From: Desulfobacterales bacterium
Lineage (GTDB): Bacteria > Desulfobacterota > Desulfobacteria > Desulfobacterales > JASJAZ01
Reading direction: 5' to 3'
DNA: 42,773 bases
Assembly: GCA_030066785.1 (NCBI GenBank)
Contig: JASJAZ010000023.1
Coordinates: 1-42,773 of the forward strand
Part shown: piece after piece, positions 32,967-41,159 of the stretch
Numbering within the stretch: position 1 is the stretch's first letter
How the letters are laid out: each line of letters begins with the position of its first letter
The notes under the pieces: model-generated
Database searches by the model: none
Seen by the model: only the letters and a program-made list of their open reading frames with translations
What the model was told of the DNA's origin: nothing
Made by a program: the position numbers and the translations under genes

Positions 32967-34496
32967 CTACCGCGTCCAGGCCAGCCATTTGGCAAACGCT
33001 TTTTTTAAGAAAGGCGTTAAACGGGTACGATTATAGGCATCACCAATTTGTTTAATCGCTTCGGCCTGGGTTGGGTAAGGATGTATAACGCCTGAAAGGG
33101 TTTTCAAGCCGATTCCAGCCACCATTGCCAACGTAATTTCACTGAGCATTTCACCTGCATGTGCCGCCACAATCGTTGCGCCAATAATTTTATCGGTACC
33201 CTTTTGGGCGTGAACTTTTACAAACCCTTCTTTTTGACCATCCGCAATGGCGCGGTCAACCTCTTTAAAATGACGTATAAACGTTTCAACGTCGATGCCT
33301 TTTGCGCGGGCTTCATGTTCATATAGACCCACATGTGCGATTTCAGGATCGGTATACGTGCACCAGGGCATAATAATATCGCTTAGTTTTTTATGACCTT
33401 TGAAAAGTGCATTTTGAATCACAATGCGTGCGGCAGCGTCAGCCGCATGGGTAAATTTCCAATTCATACAAATATCGCCGGCGGCAAAAACTCTTGAATT
33501 AGATGTGCGCAGCTGATCATCGACAATTACCCCTTTAAATTTGTCATATTTGATACCTGCAGCATCCAGGTTCATGGTGTCTACATTGGGAGCGCGTCCG
33601 GCACCGACGAGTATTTCGTCGACTTCAATGGTTTGTTTGGTGTCATCCACAATATAATGGATAATCTTTTGACCATCGTGGTTTTCAACTTGATGGATGC
33701 GACTGGCTAACAAAAGCTTGATGCCTTCTTTTTTAAAATTATTTTGAACAATTTCAGCCGCATCGGCATCCTCGCGCACAAGAATATGATCGGCCATTTC
33801 AAAGAGAAATACTTGGGATCCTAATCTTTGAAATGCTTGGGATAACTCGCTGCCGATAGGTCCACCGCCGATGACCGCCAGCCGCGGGGGTCTGGCGGTC
33901 AGAGAAAAAACGGTTTCATTTGTCAAATATCCTGCCTCCTGCAAACCCTTGATCGGCGGAGCCACTGCTCGCGCCCCAGCGGCGATGACTGCTTTTTTAT
34001 AAGGCAAGGAGATATCATTAACTGCAATGGCATTCTTATCAGTGAAACGCCCCTCACCCAAAAAAACATCCACACCTAGCTCATGGAAACGAATAGCTGA
34101 ATCATGATGACTGATACCCGAACGCAGCCGACGCATTCGCTGCATAACTGCCGCAAAGTCAATATCGATATTCCCATTTAGTTTAATACCGAATTGTCCA
34201 GCACTTTTTATCTCCGCAACCGTTCGCGATGATCGTATGATGCACTTGGAAGGTACACAGCCTACATTTAAACAATCACCGCCTAATAGATGTTTTTCAA
34301 CCAACGCAACTTTGGCGCCAAGACCAGCAGCCCCCGCTGCAGTCACCAAACCGGCCGTACCCCCACCGATAACAACAAGATTATAGCGTGACGCGGGTTG
34401 TGGATTAATCCAATCCAGCGGGTGTACATTTTGAACGAGTTCGCGATTGTAATTATCCATTGGCTCAACGGTGATGTTTTGGTTAATATTTGACAT
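32967..34496 (-). CDS. Mercuric-reductase-like pyridine nucleotide-disulfide oxidoreductase
   Basis: The 509-residue protein is a class I flavoprotein disulfide reductase. Marks are the FAD site VVIGGGTAGLV (41-51), the redox-active disulfide GGDCLNVGCVPSK (Cys75, Cys80), the NAD(P) site AVIGGGPIGSELSQ, the second FAD block VFAAGDI, and a C-terminal dimer interface with HPYPTQAEAIKQ in place of HPTLSE. It has no N-terminal heavy-metal domain and no C-terminal Cys pair, so it cannot reduce Hg(II) like MerA in the usual way. Such MerA-like or FAD-containing proteins (DldH/SidA-like) are common and of uncertain substrate. The N-terminal 35 residues are an extra extension. AAAGGTG lies before the ATG. 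It stands alone. Confidence 0.85.
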   Translation of the reverse strand: MSNINQNITVEPMDNYNRELVQNVHPLDWINPQPASRYNLVVIGGGTAGLVTAAGAAGLGAKVALVEKHLLGGDCLNVGCVPSKCIIRSSRTVAEIKSAGQFGIKLNGNIDIDFAAVMQRMRRLRSGISHHDSAIRFHELGVDVFLGEGRFTDKNAIAVNDISLPYKKAVIAAGARAVAPPIKGLQEAGYLTNETVFSLTARPPRLAVIGGGPIGSELSQAFQRLGSQVFLFEMADHILVREDADAAEIVQNNFKKEGIKLLLASRIHQVENHDGQKIIHYIVDDTKQTIEVDEILVGAGRAPNVDTMNLDAAGIKYDKFKGVIVDDQLRTSNSRVFAAGDICMNWKFTHAADAAARIVIQNALFKGHKKLSDIIMPWCTYTDPEIAHVGLYEHEARAKGIDVETFIRHFKEVDRAIADGQKEGFVKVHAQKGTDKIIGATIVAAHAGEMLSEITLAMVAGIGLKTLSGVIHPYPTQAEAIKQIGDAYNRTRLTPFLKKAFAKWLAWTR

Positions 34497-34779
34497 GCGA
34501 CACCTTTTCTTTAAGAGTTCTTTCAGTTTTTGGGTATCAATTGTTAACGATGAGCTGTTGCGAAACGGGTTGATAATTTTTCCAGCAATGCATTTTTATT
34601 AAATGCTAAAATTACCCCTGTGTCGGTCAATGTATTAATTCATTGCAGTGCCGTCAAATCGGTTGTTAGATGGAGAGTGCGTTTTGCTTTATTTTATAGA
34701 GAAAAATAGATGCCAAACACGAAATGGAAGCCTTTGAGGATTCAATTTGCAGACGGGCGAATTTTTGGGGACCTTCGGT
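34497..34779. other. Intergenic gap
   Basis: About 280 bases between the MerA-like gene and the acyltransferase stop. I see no gene, repeat or clear terminator. The MerA-like promoter is probably in the left part. Confidence 0.35.
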
Positions 34780-35499
34780 TTAATCTTTGCCGGTGCGGAA
34801 CAGACAAGAACGTAGCCAGTTTAAAAATGTATTATCTTTAAGCATATTGCGGTCGATGGCTTTGATGTCGCGCCATAGTTTAGCAGGATTTTCAAACCAC
34901 TCTGATCGTTTGGTAATTTTCCTGCGAAGATCAATCTCTCTGACAACTTTGGCCGGATTGCCGACGGCAACTGCATTGGGCGGAATGTCCTTGACGACCA
35001 CAGCGCCGGCACCAATAATGCTGTTTTTGCCGATTTTAACCCCTTTTCCAATAATGGCGCTGTCGCCGACCCACACATTTTCTCCGATGGTTACAGGCGA
35101 TGATGTTCCTAAATCAATTCGGTTATAAATGTCATGCCAGTCACAATCGGAAATATAGACGCCACTGGCAAGCATACAGCTATCGCCAATGGTAATATTG
35201 GATGCCGCGCTAATACGGACACCCGGGCACACCATACAGTAATCGCCGATTGAAATACCGCATGGATCCTTGGTATTGCTCCATATTGAAAACCGTATTT
35301 TTCTATCGGGTGTGGCAATAACCGTCGCATAATTACCCAAGCGAATAGGCGCGCCGAATAGCTCAACATGCCACGGTTTCATAAATGTAAAATCACGCCC
35401 AAGAAAGTCGAATTGGGGCTTGAGAAAATGACGCCCATAAAATTTCTCAATTTTTAAATAGGCGTTTTTTACCATATAGGGACGATGATCTTTTCTCAC
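34780..35499 (-). CDS. Hexapeptide-repeat acyltransferase (left-handed beta-helix)
   Basis: GTG 35499 is chosen, with AGGA about 6 bases upstream. The 239-residue protein has many [LIV]-G-x4 turns from about 75 to 185 (SIGDYCMVCPGVRISAAS, ITIGDSCMLASGVYISD, VTIGENVWVGDSAIIGKGVKIGK, SIIGAGAVVVKDIPPNAVAVGNPAKVV), the classic LbH coil ending of the galactoside/maltose acetyltransferase group. The CDWHDIYN loop (about 118-125) supplies the likely catalytic His. The long N-terminal part (1-60) and the C-terminal helices (200-239) are extensions. The acceptor is unknown; a sugar or cell-surface polymer is usual in this class. The neighbours do not form a polysaccharide cluster. Confidence 0.85.
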   Translation of the reverse strand: MRKDHRPYMVKNAYLKIEKFYGRHFLKPQFDFLGRDFTFMKPWHVELFGAPIRLGNYATVIATPDRKIRFSIWSNTKDPCGISIGDYCMVCPGVRISAASNITIGDSCMLASGVYISDCDWHDIYNRIDLGTSSPVTIGENVWVGDSAIIGKGVKIGKNSIIGAGAVVVKDIPPNAVAVGNPAKVVREIDLRRKITKRSEWFENPAKLWRDIKAIDRNMLKDNTFLNWLRSCLFRTGKD

Positions 35500-35849
35500 A
35501 AGATTCCTTTATGTAGGATATTGTTACGGTCAATCTATACGTACCGCTGAAACAGGCGGTCTTAAAACGATTCAGAGTATCCGGAATCATTCATATGTAT
35601 ATATGCATATATGCTGACCAGAGTCTAATTTGCAATCATTGAAAAATTCAAGGGTTCCATATTTGCTATTTTGATATTTGGTCTTAATGATCAGCCATTA
35701 CGCGTTGAAACTGTGTGTCAGCTAAGCTATGATTTCGATTCTTAGCGCTTAGTTTACACTTTATCCAGCAATAAGACTTTTTATGATTTTTGGCTCTTGG
35801 TTAGCGGATCAGTAGCAACTTAACATTGTGTACTTAGGAGACTTGGCAC
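35500..35849. other. Intergenic region between acyltransferase and trmL
   Basis: About 350 bases between two divergent genes. It contains a perfect 14-base palindrome ATATATGCATATAT (35599-35612) inside an AT-rich alternating stretch, which may be a promoter or protein-binding site. TTTACA-type -35 candidates upstream of trmL lack a good -10. No gene seen. Confidence 0.4.
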
Positions 35850-36374
35850 TTGGTCTGTACGTATCGATTAAAAGATGGTGGTGTCAAATTTCAGCGACAT
35901 GTTGTGCTGGTCGAACCTCAAATCCACTGGAATACAGGTAATATCGGTCGCACCTGCCTTGGTGTAAATGCGTATCTGCATTTGATTGAGCCGTTGGGTT
36001 TCTCTCTGGAAAGCAAGCAGGTTAAGCGTGCTGGCTTAGACTATTGGCCGCACTTGAATTTAAGCGTCTGGCCGTCATTCAGCGCCTTTTTAAGAAAGAT
36101 GAAGGTCAAGCCTACGGAACTTGCACTCTTAACCAAGAAAGGCAAAAAGCCGTTCTGGGCGTTGCCTTCGCCAGAACGGCTTTTTCTTGTATTTGGATCG
36201 GAAACCAGTGGGCTTCCCGAAAAAATATTATCAGGTTTTAATGCGGCGACTTATTATATTCCGATTACTTCGCAAATACGATGTTTGAATCTCTCAACCG
36301 CGGTCGGTATTGTGCTTTATGAAAGTGTGCGGTCCTGGGCACTTTCTTCACCGCCCATAAATGAATCCAATTAA
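35850..36374 (+). CDS. trmL: tRNA (cytidine/uridine-34-2'-O)-methyltransferase TrmL, SPOUT family
   Basis: TrmL methylates the ribose of the wobble base of tRNA-Leu with S-adenosylmethionine. The start is TTG 35850, 9 bases after AGGAG. The 174-residue protein has the three SpoU motifs: NTGNIGRTCLG (about 29-39), LVFGSETSGLPE (about 112-123) and IPITSQIRCLNLSTAVGIVLYE (about 136-157), with the knotted C-terminal loop intact. The length is usual for TrmL. The coding DNA contains a perfect terminator-like hairpin (36144-36185), an unusual feature. It converges with the coiled-coil lipoprotein gene, whose stop lies 13 bases beyond. Confidence 0.9.
   Translation: MVCTYRLKDGGVKFQRHVVLVEPQIHWNTGNIGRTCLGVNAYLHLIEPLGFSLESKQVKRAGLDYWPHLNLSVWPSFSAFLRKMKVKPTELALLTKKGKKPFWALPSPERLFLVFGSETSGLPEKILSGFNAATYYIPITSQIRCLNLSTAVGIVLYESVRSWALSSPPINESN
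36144..36185 (+). terminator. Terminator-like 15-bp perfect hairpin inside trmL
   Basis: AAAAAGCCGTTCTGG (36144-36158) and CCAGAACGGCTTTTT (36171-36185) are perfect complements around a 12-base loop. The right arm ends in T5 followed by CTTG. Both strands would form a bidirectional intrinsic terminator, yet it lies at codons 99-112 of an intact reading frame. Confidence 0.7.
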
Positions 36375-36387
36375 CAGTAATGCGGTG

Positions 36388-36978
36388 CTATTTTCTCTTA
36401 CCAGTCAATTTTTTTCTGGCCCCTCTCTTCTTAGACTTCGAATAACCTTTTTTAAGATTCCTTATAAGCGCTTCCTGTTCTTTAATACCGATTTTAAGAT
36501 CGTTGATCTTGCGATCGCTGTTGGCCATTTTTGCTTCTATTTTAATCCGGTTGCCTTCAAAATCAAGCTTTTTAACTTTCAGATCAGCAATACGGATAAT
36601 ATTTTTATCTTTTTCACCCAATCCGGAGCGATCGATGGATTCCCATTTCAGCCGCTCTAGTTCAATCTCATTTTCGTCTACGCGTGTTTTCGCCTGAACC
36701 AACCTTTGTGACTCAAAGGTTTCCTGTTCGGCTGCTAATTCTTTTCTAAGTTCCGCCAGTTTAACCGTTTCTTGGGCAATTCTAAGATCGAGTTCGGCTT
36801 TGGGTATACCCCAACGATTTTTATTGGGAACTTGGTCGTATAATTCTATTTTGGAACTTTTGCCCATGGGCGTGACCGATTTTACAGAATCTGTAAAACT
36901 TTTTGTTTGGGCACAACCGATCATAAGCGAGGCCGCTATCAGCAGTGCCAAGTTAATGTACCAAAATCGTTTCATCAT
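36388..36978 (-). CDS. Coiled-coil lipoprotein, unknown function
   Basis: The 196-residue protein has a lipoprotein signal (MMKRFWYINLALLIAAS, lipobox MIGC, Cys22), a short linker, then a long predicted coiled coil from about residue 60 to 180 rich in Glu, Lys and Leu (ETVKLAELRKELAAEQ; NRIKIEAKMANSDRKI). The C-terminus is very basic (KKRGARKKLTGKRK). It should sit on a membrane facing the periplasm as a structural or bridging protein. AGGAGGAG precedes two ATGs, 36978 and 36975. No named family is recognised. The gene end converges with trmL. Confidence 0.75.
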   Translation of the reverse strand: MMKRFWYINLALLIAASLMIGCAQTKSFTDSVKSVTPMGKSSKIELYDQVPNKNRWGIPKAELDLRIAQETVKLAELRKELAAEQETFESQRLVQAKTRVDENEIELERLKWESIDRSGLGEKDKNIIRIADLKVKKLDFEGNRIKIEAKMANSDRKINDLKIGIKEQEALIRNLKKGYSKSKKRGARKKLTGKRK

Positions 36979-37288
36979 ATTCTCCTCCTAAAAAGATAAA
37001 TTAAGGAATAATCCCAATTAAGATATATAAAAAAATTAAACCATGTATGGCTGAAAATTGCAAGTTTTTCGGATTTTGATAAACGGCCTCAAAGCCTTGA
37101 AATCGCTGTTAAGCATTTGACAGCCGCGATTCTATGTTTACCATTTTTGGTTGTTAGCAATCATTATGCTACTCAACCGGCAGTATGATCAAAGCGGTCA
37201 AGAAAAGTCCAAATAGAATTCTTCCAATGTAATAGGCGGCGTTCCCTTTGACCATATTTTGAAGTGAAACGTTGCTTGAAAGGTGATC
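36979..37288. other. Intergenic gap before the Cys-rich gene
   Basis: About 310 bases. A minus-strand frame (37169-37255 for its last 28 codons) encodes a hydrophobic peptide, MVKGNAAYYIGRILFGLFL..., but its start lacks a ribosome site. The promoter of the lipoprotein gene presumably lies in the left part. Confidence 0.35.
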
Positions 37289-37489
37289 ATGGCGTTTATT
37301 AAATTGCCAAGCGTTAAAGGCCTGGTGTATGTGCCTGATGACAAACGGTGCCTTTCCCAAAAGCACCGCTGTCCCGACTGTTTTGCCTGTCAGCATTGTG
37401 GCGATGACCGCTGTCAATTGTGTCGGCAATCAACCACCCCCAAAGGCGCTGTTGCAACTGGCGACAAATCATTCCAATCATCCACCTAA
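37289..37489 (+). CDS. Small Cys-rich protein (seven Cys, 66 residues)
   Basis: ATG 37289 follows AAAGGTG (37279-37285 region) by 4-5 bases. The product has Cys21, 28, 31, 34, 37, 42 and 45, with the compact motif CPDCFACQHCGDDRCQLC (28-45). Spacing C-x2-C-x2-C-x2-C-x4-C-x2-C suggests two metal sites or disulfide knots rather than a single ribbon. A block of this type after a conserved KLPSVKGLVYVPDDK start resembles small proteins seen in sulfate-reducer genomes, but I know no function. The last 20 residues are polar and look disordered. It is a single gene. Overlapping frames on both strands are shadows. Confidence 0.6.
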   Translation: MAFIKLPSVKGLVYVPDDKRCLSQKHRCPDCFACQHCGDDRCQLCRQSTTPKGAVATGDKSFQSST

Positions 37490-37870
37490 CCTGCCTTCGC
37501 ATTTCAAAAGTAACAGCAATACATATGCCGATTTTTTTTAGTTTGCCCTCAATGCTTGATAGATAAAAAAGCTCCCCATAATTTTCGATTGCCTACAGGA
37601 GCCCGAGTTCTATTTTTAAAAGCTGGCGTAAACCATTGCTACGCGATGGTTTACGCTTGTATGTGGTGCTGTTTCATTGATAAGCGGAGGGTTGGTTTTA
37701 CGTTCCGATTGGCTTGGTATGGGTTTTGATAAATTGGTTTAAATTAAGATCAAAGTATTTTATACAGTGCTTGGTGTATTATTGCGTGTACGCTAGTGCA
37801 CAATTTGCTACAGCCTTTGAAATGGCATCTGTTGTGATAAGCGTGGCATTGCCAACTGGGGATGGCTATG
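37490..37870. other. Intergenic region with two hairpins
   Basis: About 380 bases without a gene. It holds a GCTCC/GGAGC hairpin (about 37571-37603), which on the minus strand is followed by TTTTTT, and the 11-bp inverted repeat at 37626-37656. The promoter of the YchF-like gene should be in the last 150 bases; none is clear. Confidence 0.4.
37626..37656. repeat. Perfect 11-bp inverted repeat
   Basis: GCGTAAACCAT (37626-37636) and ATGGTTTACGC (37646-37656) flank a 9-base loop (TGCTACGCG) that itself can pair with the arms. No T-run follows on either strand close enough for a standard terminator. Confidence 0.45.
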
Positions 37871-38905
37871 ATGAAACTTGGCATTATTGGATTGGATAGT
37901 TCGGGAAAGACAACGATTTTTGAAGCACTGACGCGCAGTGCGGGGGGAGTGGGCCAAAAAACGGAAAGCCGCGTTGGCACTATTGCCGTGCCGGATAATC
38001 GTTTAAACGCTTTGAGTCGGATATTCAGTCCCCAAAAAACAATCTTTGCCCAAGTAGAATATTTTTTACCAGGAATTGCGGATCAACAAAAAGAAAAGGG
38101 TCGAGACCCGTTACGGTTAAACCAGGTAAGAGATTGTGACGCATTAATTCTGGTTGTTCGTAATTTTCAGGGATACGGCTTTGGGCCGCCTTCACCGCTT
38201 GGCGATTTTAATAAATTAAACCTGGAAATGATTTTAAGTGATTTCCTAGTGGTTGAGAGGCGGATTGAGCGACTCGAAGCTGATCGACAACGGGGCAAAA
38301 AAGAAAATAGTGATGAATTATCAGTTTTAAAACAATGTTTAACGCAACTCGAAAATGAAGAGCCTTTGCGAAAAAATAAAGATTTAGCCAACCTTGGCCT
38401 ATTAAAAGGCTTCGCACTTTTATCGGCAAAGCCGCTAATGCTTCTTTTTAACAACGATGATGATGACCAGCAGACACCCAGTTTTAAAGACCAAAAGGTA
38501 GAAGAAGAGTTTCTCGTCATTCGTGGAAAATTGGAGCAAGAAATTTCCCAAATGTCGACTGAAGAGGCTGGCGAGTTTCTGCAAGAATTTGGTATTATTG
38601 ATACGGCAATGGATCGCGTTGTTCAAAAATCATATGAACTTCAAGGATTAATTTCTTTTTTCACAGTTGGCGCAGATGAAGTTCGAGCTTGGACAATCAA
38701 GAAAGGCTCATCTGCAATCTCTGCCGCAGGCGCGATACATTCGGATATGGCAAAAGGGTTTATCCGAGCGGAAGTGATTGGATTTGACGATTTTATGACT
38801 GCCGGATCTCTGCCGGCTGCTAAAAAGTTAGGGACGATGCGGCTGGAAGGCAAAAACTATGTTGTTCAAGATGGCGATATTATCAGTATTCGATTTAATG
38901 TGTAA
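37871..38905 (+). CDS. YchF-like protein with degenerate GTPase motifs and TGS-type C-terminus
   Basis: Of several ATGs (37862, 37868, 37871), 37871 gives MKLGIIGLDSSGKTT with GGGGA 8 bases upstream. The 344-residue protein resembles YchF/Obg in overall plan: P-loop GLDSSGKTT (7-15), GTIAVPDNRL as in YchF nucleotide-base contacts, a helical coiled-coil part (about 120-190), and a C-terminal DUF933/TGS block with LISFFTVGADEVRAW, GAIHSDMAKGFIRAEVI and YVVQDGDIISIRFNV. The G3 segment reads EYFLPG where YchF has VDIAG, and the G4 segment (usually NxxE/NKxD) reads LLFNNDDDD. GTP or ATP hydrolysis is therefore uncertain. It may be a paralogue next to a normal ychF elsewhere in the genome. Confidence 0.78.
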   Translation: MKLGIIGLDSSGKTTIFEALTRSAGGVGQKTESRVGTIAVPDNRLNALSRIFSPQKTIFAQVEYFLPGIADQQKEKGRDPLRLNQVRDCDALILVVRNFQGYGFGPPSPLGDFNKLNLEMILSDFLVVERRIERLEADRQRGKKENSDELSVLKQCLTQLENEEPLRKNKDLANLGLLKGFALLSAKPLMLLFNNDDDDQQTPSFKDQKVEEEFLVIRGKLEQEISQMSTEEAGEFLQEFGIIDTAMDRVVQKSYELQGLISFFTVGADEVRAWTIKKGSSAISAAGAIHSDMAKGFIRAEVIGFDDFMTAGSLPAAKKLGTMRLEGKNYVVQDGDIISIRFNV

Positions 38906-38949
38906 AACATCGACAGACGTTTATTTATTTAACCGAAAAGGAAGCATGA

Positions 38950-39603
38950 ATGCAAAATGGCATTCTGATATTGTGTGCAGCGGCTCTGCTGATTGTTTTG
39001 CTTAATTTGGAAAGAAAAAAACTAATACCGGTCCTTTTTATAACCAAAATGATGTTGTCTTCTTTGTTCGTGCTTTGCGTGCTGGTGAATGCCTTCACCT
39101 CTTCCTATTATTATGGCATGATTTTGGTTGGATTGTTGTGTTGTTTAGGTGGCGACTTGTTTTTAGCAGTACCTCATCAGAAAGCCTTTATAGCTGGTCT
39201 GGTCGCATTTTTGTTCGGCCATATCTTTTACATTTTAGCCTTTGCGCCATTTGCCCAATTTACCATGGGGTCCTTTTGGGGATCCATGGTGATCATACTT
39301 GCCAGCAGTGGGGTTTTCTTATGGCTTAAACCGTATCTTGGCGCCATGCGATTGCCGGTTTTTTTTTATGTCGTGGCCATCAGCATTATGATGATGATGG
39401 CCTCTGCAGCGTTTGCAAATTCATACCTTAATTTTAACGCCAGAATAATGATATTGGTGGGTGCTTTGAGCTTTTATTTGTCGGACATTTTTGTTGCCCG
39501 CAATCGTTTCATCCAAAATGCGTTTATTAATCGGCTTGTCGGATTGCCCCTTTATTATGCGGGCCAGTTTCTGATTGCATTTTCAGTCGGGGTGTTAAAA
39601 TGA
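38950..39603 (+). CDS. YhhN/TMEM86-type lysoplasmalogenase-like membrane protein
   Basis: The family hydrolyses the vinyl ether bond of lysoplasmalogens; many bacterial members are untested. The 217-residue protein has about eight membrane segments. Conserved marks are GGDLFLA (about 67-73), FLFGHIFYILAF, LSDIFVARNRF and LPLYYAGQFLIAFS, in the order of the family, including the Asp residues thought to be catalytic. AAGGAAG precedes the ATG. It begins 44 bases after the YchF-like stop and may share its transcript. Plasmalogens occur in some anaerobes, which fits the inferred host. Confidence 0.85.
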   Translation: MQNGILILCAAALLIVLLNLERKKLIPVLFITKMMLSSLFVLCVLVNAFTSSYYYGMILVGLLCCLGGDLFLAVPHQKAFIAGLVAFLFGHIFYILAFAPFAQFTMGSFWGSMVIILASSGVFLWLKPYLGAMRLPVFFYVVAISIMMMMASAAFANSYLNFNARIMILVGALSFYLSDIFVARNRFIQNAFINRLVGLPLYYAGQFLIAFSVGVLK

Positions 39604-39642
39604 GGTTGCTCGCTGGTATTAGTCGAATAAAATATGTAAAGC

Positions 39643-40566
39643 CTATCGTGATGGTTCACTGACCATTGCAATCCAATTCTCCCTTTGGCGGAGTTCAATA
39701 ATTTTGAATCCACAAGTCTTTTGCGAGGCGGTTATTACATCACGGCTTGCCTCGGCAATCCCGGAACAGATAAAAACTCCCCCTGAATTCAAACGCTCGG
39801 CAACGCTATCCAGCATTGAAATGATGGTTTCAGAGATGATGTTGGCAACAATTATGGAAAACGATTTTTTTTTGACTGAATCAATACTGCCGTTAAGCAA
39901 ATGGTAGCGTTGCTGATCAATTTGATTGTGGATTAAATTTTGAGCTGCGATCTTTATAGCCACGGGGTCGATATCCAAACCCCACATTTTTGAGGCGCCC
40001 AATTTAGCGCTGACGATCAAAAGGATTCCCGATCCGGTACCAACATCCAATATTGTATCGCCGGGTGCGATATATTTTTCCAATAATTCAATACACATTT
40101 CCGTGGTGGGATGGGTGCCGGTTCCAAAGGCCATACCCGGGTCGATTTCAACCACGATGTCATTTTTTTGCGGATGATAATCTTGCCAAGTTGGCTTGAC
40201 TACAATGGCATTGCCAATTTTAAGGGTATGAAAATGCGCCTTCCATGAATCAGCCCAATCTTCTTCATCAATTTCACGGAAAACGAGTTGGAAACCAAAG
40301 CTGTTTTCCAGGCCAAGTTTTGCTAATCGTTTTTTAAATGTTTCACCAGTTGTTTCGAAATGATCGTCCATCGGGAAAAATCCGGTAACAGCGTGTTTGC
40401 CGGGTTTGGCGGGTGCATCCGTGGCCCACTCTGTTTCGGGGTCAGGAAAAGGGTCCTCGATCACAACACCCTTTAATCCTGTTTCATGGAAAAGGTTGGC
40501 CACAAGGTCGGTCGTGATTGTGGTTTCTTCAGCCTGTAAAATAATTTTCGTTTCGATCCATTTCAT
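39643..40566 (-). CDS. prmA: Ribosomal protein L11 methyltransferase
   Basis: PrmA methylates Lys side chains and the N-terminus of ribosomal protein L11. ATG 40566 is used; TTG 40572 would add two residues and the ribosome site is poor. The 307-residue protein has the N-terminal substrate domain (about 1-100), then the conserved EIDPGMAFGTGTHPTT and SAM motif ILDVGTGSGILLI, GLDIDPVAIKIA, IVANIISETIISM and the C-terminal strand. DPGMAFGTGTHPTT is characteristic for PrmA. It converges with the YhhN gene. The length is normal. Confidence 0.93.
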   Translation of the reverse strand: MKWIETKIILQAEETTITTDLVANLFHETGLKGVVIEDPFPDPETEWATDAPAKPGKHAVTGFFPMDDHFETTGETFKKRLAKLGLENSFGFQLVFREIDEEDWADSWKAHFHTLKIGNAIVVKPTWQDYHPQKNDIVVEIDPGMAFGTGTHPTTEMCIELLEKYIAPGDTILDVGTGSGILLIVSAKLGASKMWGLDIDPVAIKIAAQNLIHNQIDQQRYHLLNGSIDSVKKKSFSIIVANIISETIISMLDSVAERLNSGGVFICSGIAEASRDVITASQKTCGFKIIELRQRENWIAMVSEPSR

Positions 40567-40700
40567 AGTCAAAATATTATCTATGTGGAACCGAAAATCA
40601 AATTGAAAGATTGAAAGTTCGCCTGATTATTTCGAAGAAATTAAGGATTTAGACAGTAAAATGGGATTCGCGCTGCATTGGCATAAAAGTAGGTGATGAA

Positions 40701-40988
40701 TTAACCTTTGTGAGGTGCAAAGCGCAAAAATATACGGTATTTACCGGAATCAATATCCTGGGGCAGTTTGTGGCCCTCGGGAATTAGCAGAACCATCACT
40801 CGGCCGTTGATAGGATCACTCGATGAATTATAGCCTTTGCGACGATTTTCTTCTTCAGGCCGGTTGGTCTGATGTCTGCGGGGTGGCCTGACATTTAAGA
40901 TGCGGGCCTCAACGGTTGTGCCGGTAGATCTTTCCGTCTTTCTAACCGGTGGTCCGACCGGAGCAGGTGCGCCTATGATGATTTCCAT
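40701..40988 (-). CDS. Small Pro/Arg-rich protein, unknown
   Basis: ATG 40988 is chosen because GGAGG stands 6 bases upstream; the longer start at 41015 has no such site. The 95-residue product begins MEIIIGAPAPVGPPVRKTER, has a basic Pro-rich central part (RPPRRHQTNRPEEENRRK) and a C-terminal beta-like segment (GRVMVLLIPEGHKLPQD). It has no signal peptide or membrane segment. No family is recognised. It lies on the same strand as the radical SAM gene, 170 bases downstream, with no strong terminator between. Confidence 0.5.
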   Translation of the reverse strand: MEIIIGAPAPVGPPVRKTERSTGTTVEARILNVRPPRRHQTNRPEEENRRKGYNSSSDPINGRVMVLLIPEGHKLPQDIDSGKYRIFLRFAPHKG

Positions 40989-41159
40989 GAATGGCCTCCA
41001 TAAATTGGTCTCCATTTATTAGATCGGAATAAAAACATCTAGCTTTAATTTTTATAAAATTGCTGTCCTGAACCTAGACATTATGAATTATATCGTTTCA
41101 AACGTTGATCGGTGCCATATTTATTGGTTTGAAGTATCTTAGCGGGAATATTAAATAGA

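Noticed and set aside
37169-37429. 86-codon minus-strand frame with a hydrophobic tail
   Set aside because: Overlaps the Cys-rich gene, which has a ribosome site; the tail alone (28 codons) has no start signal.
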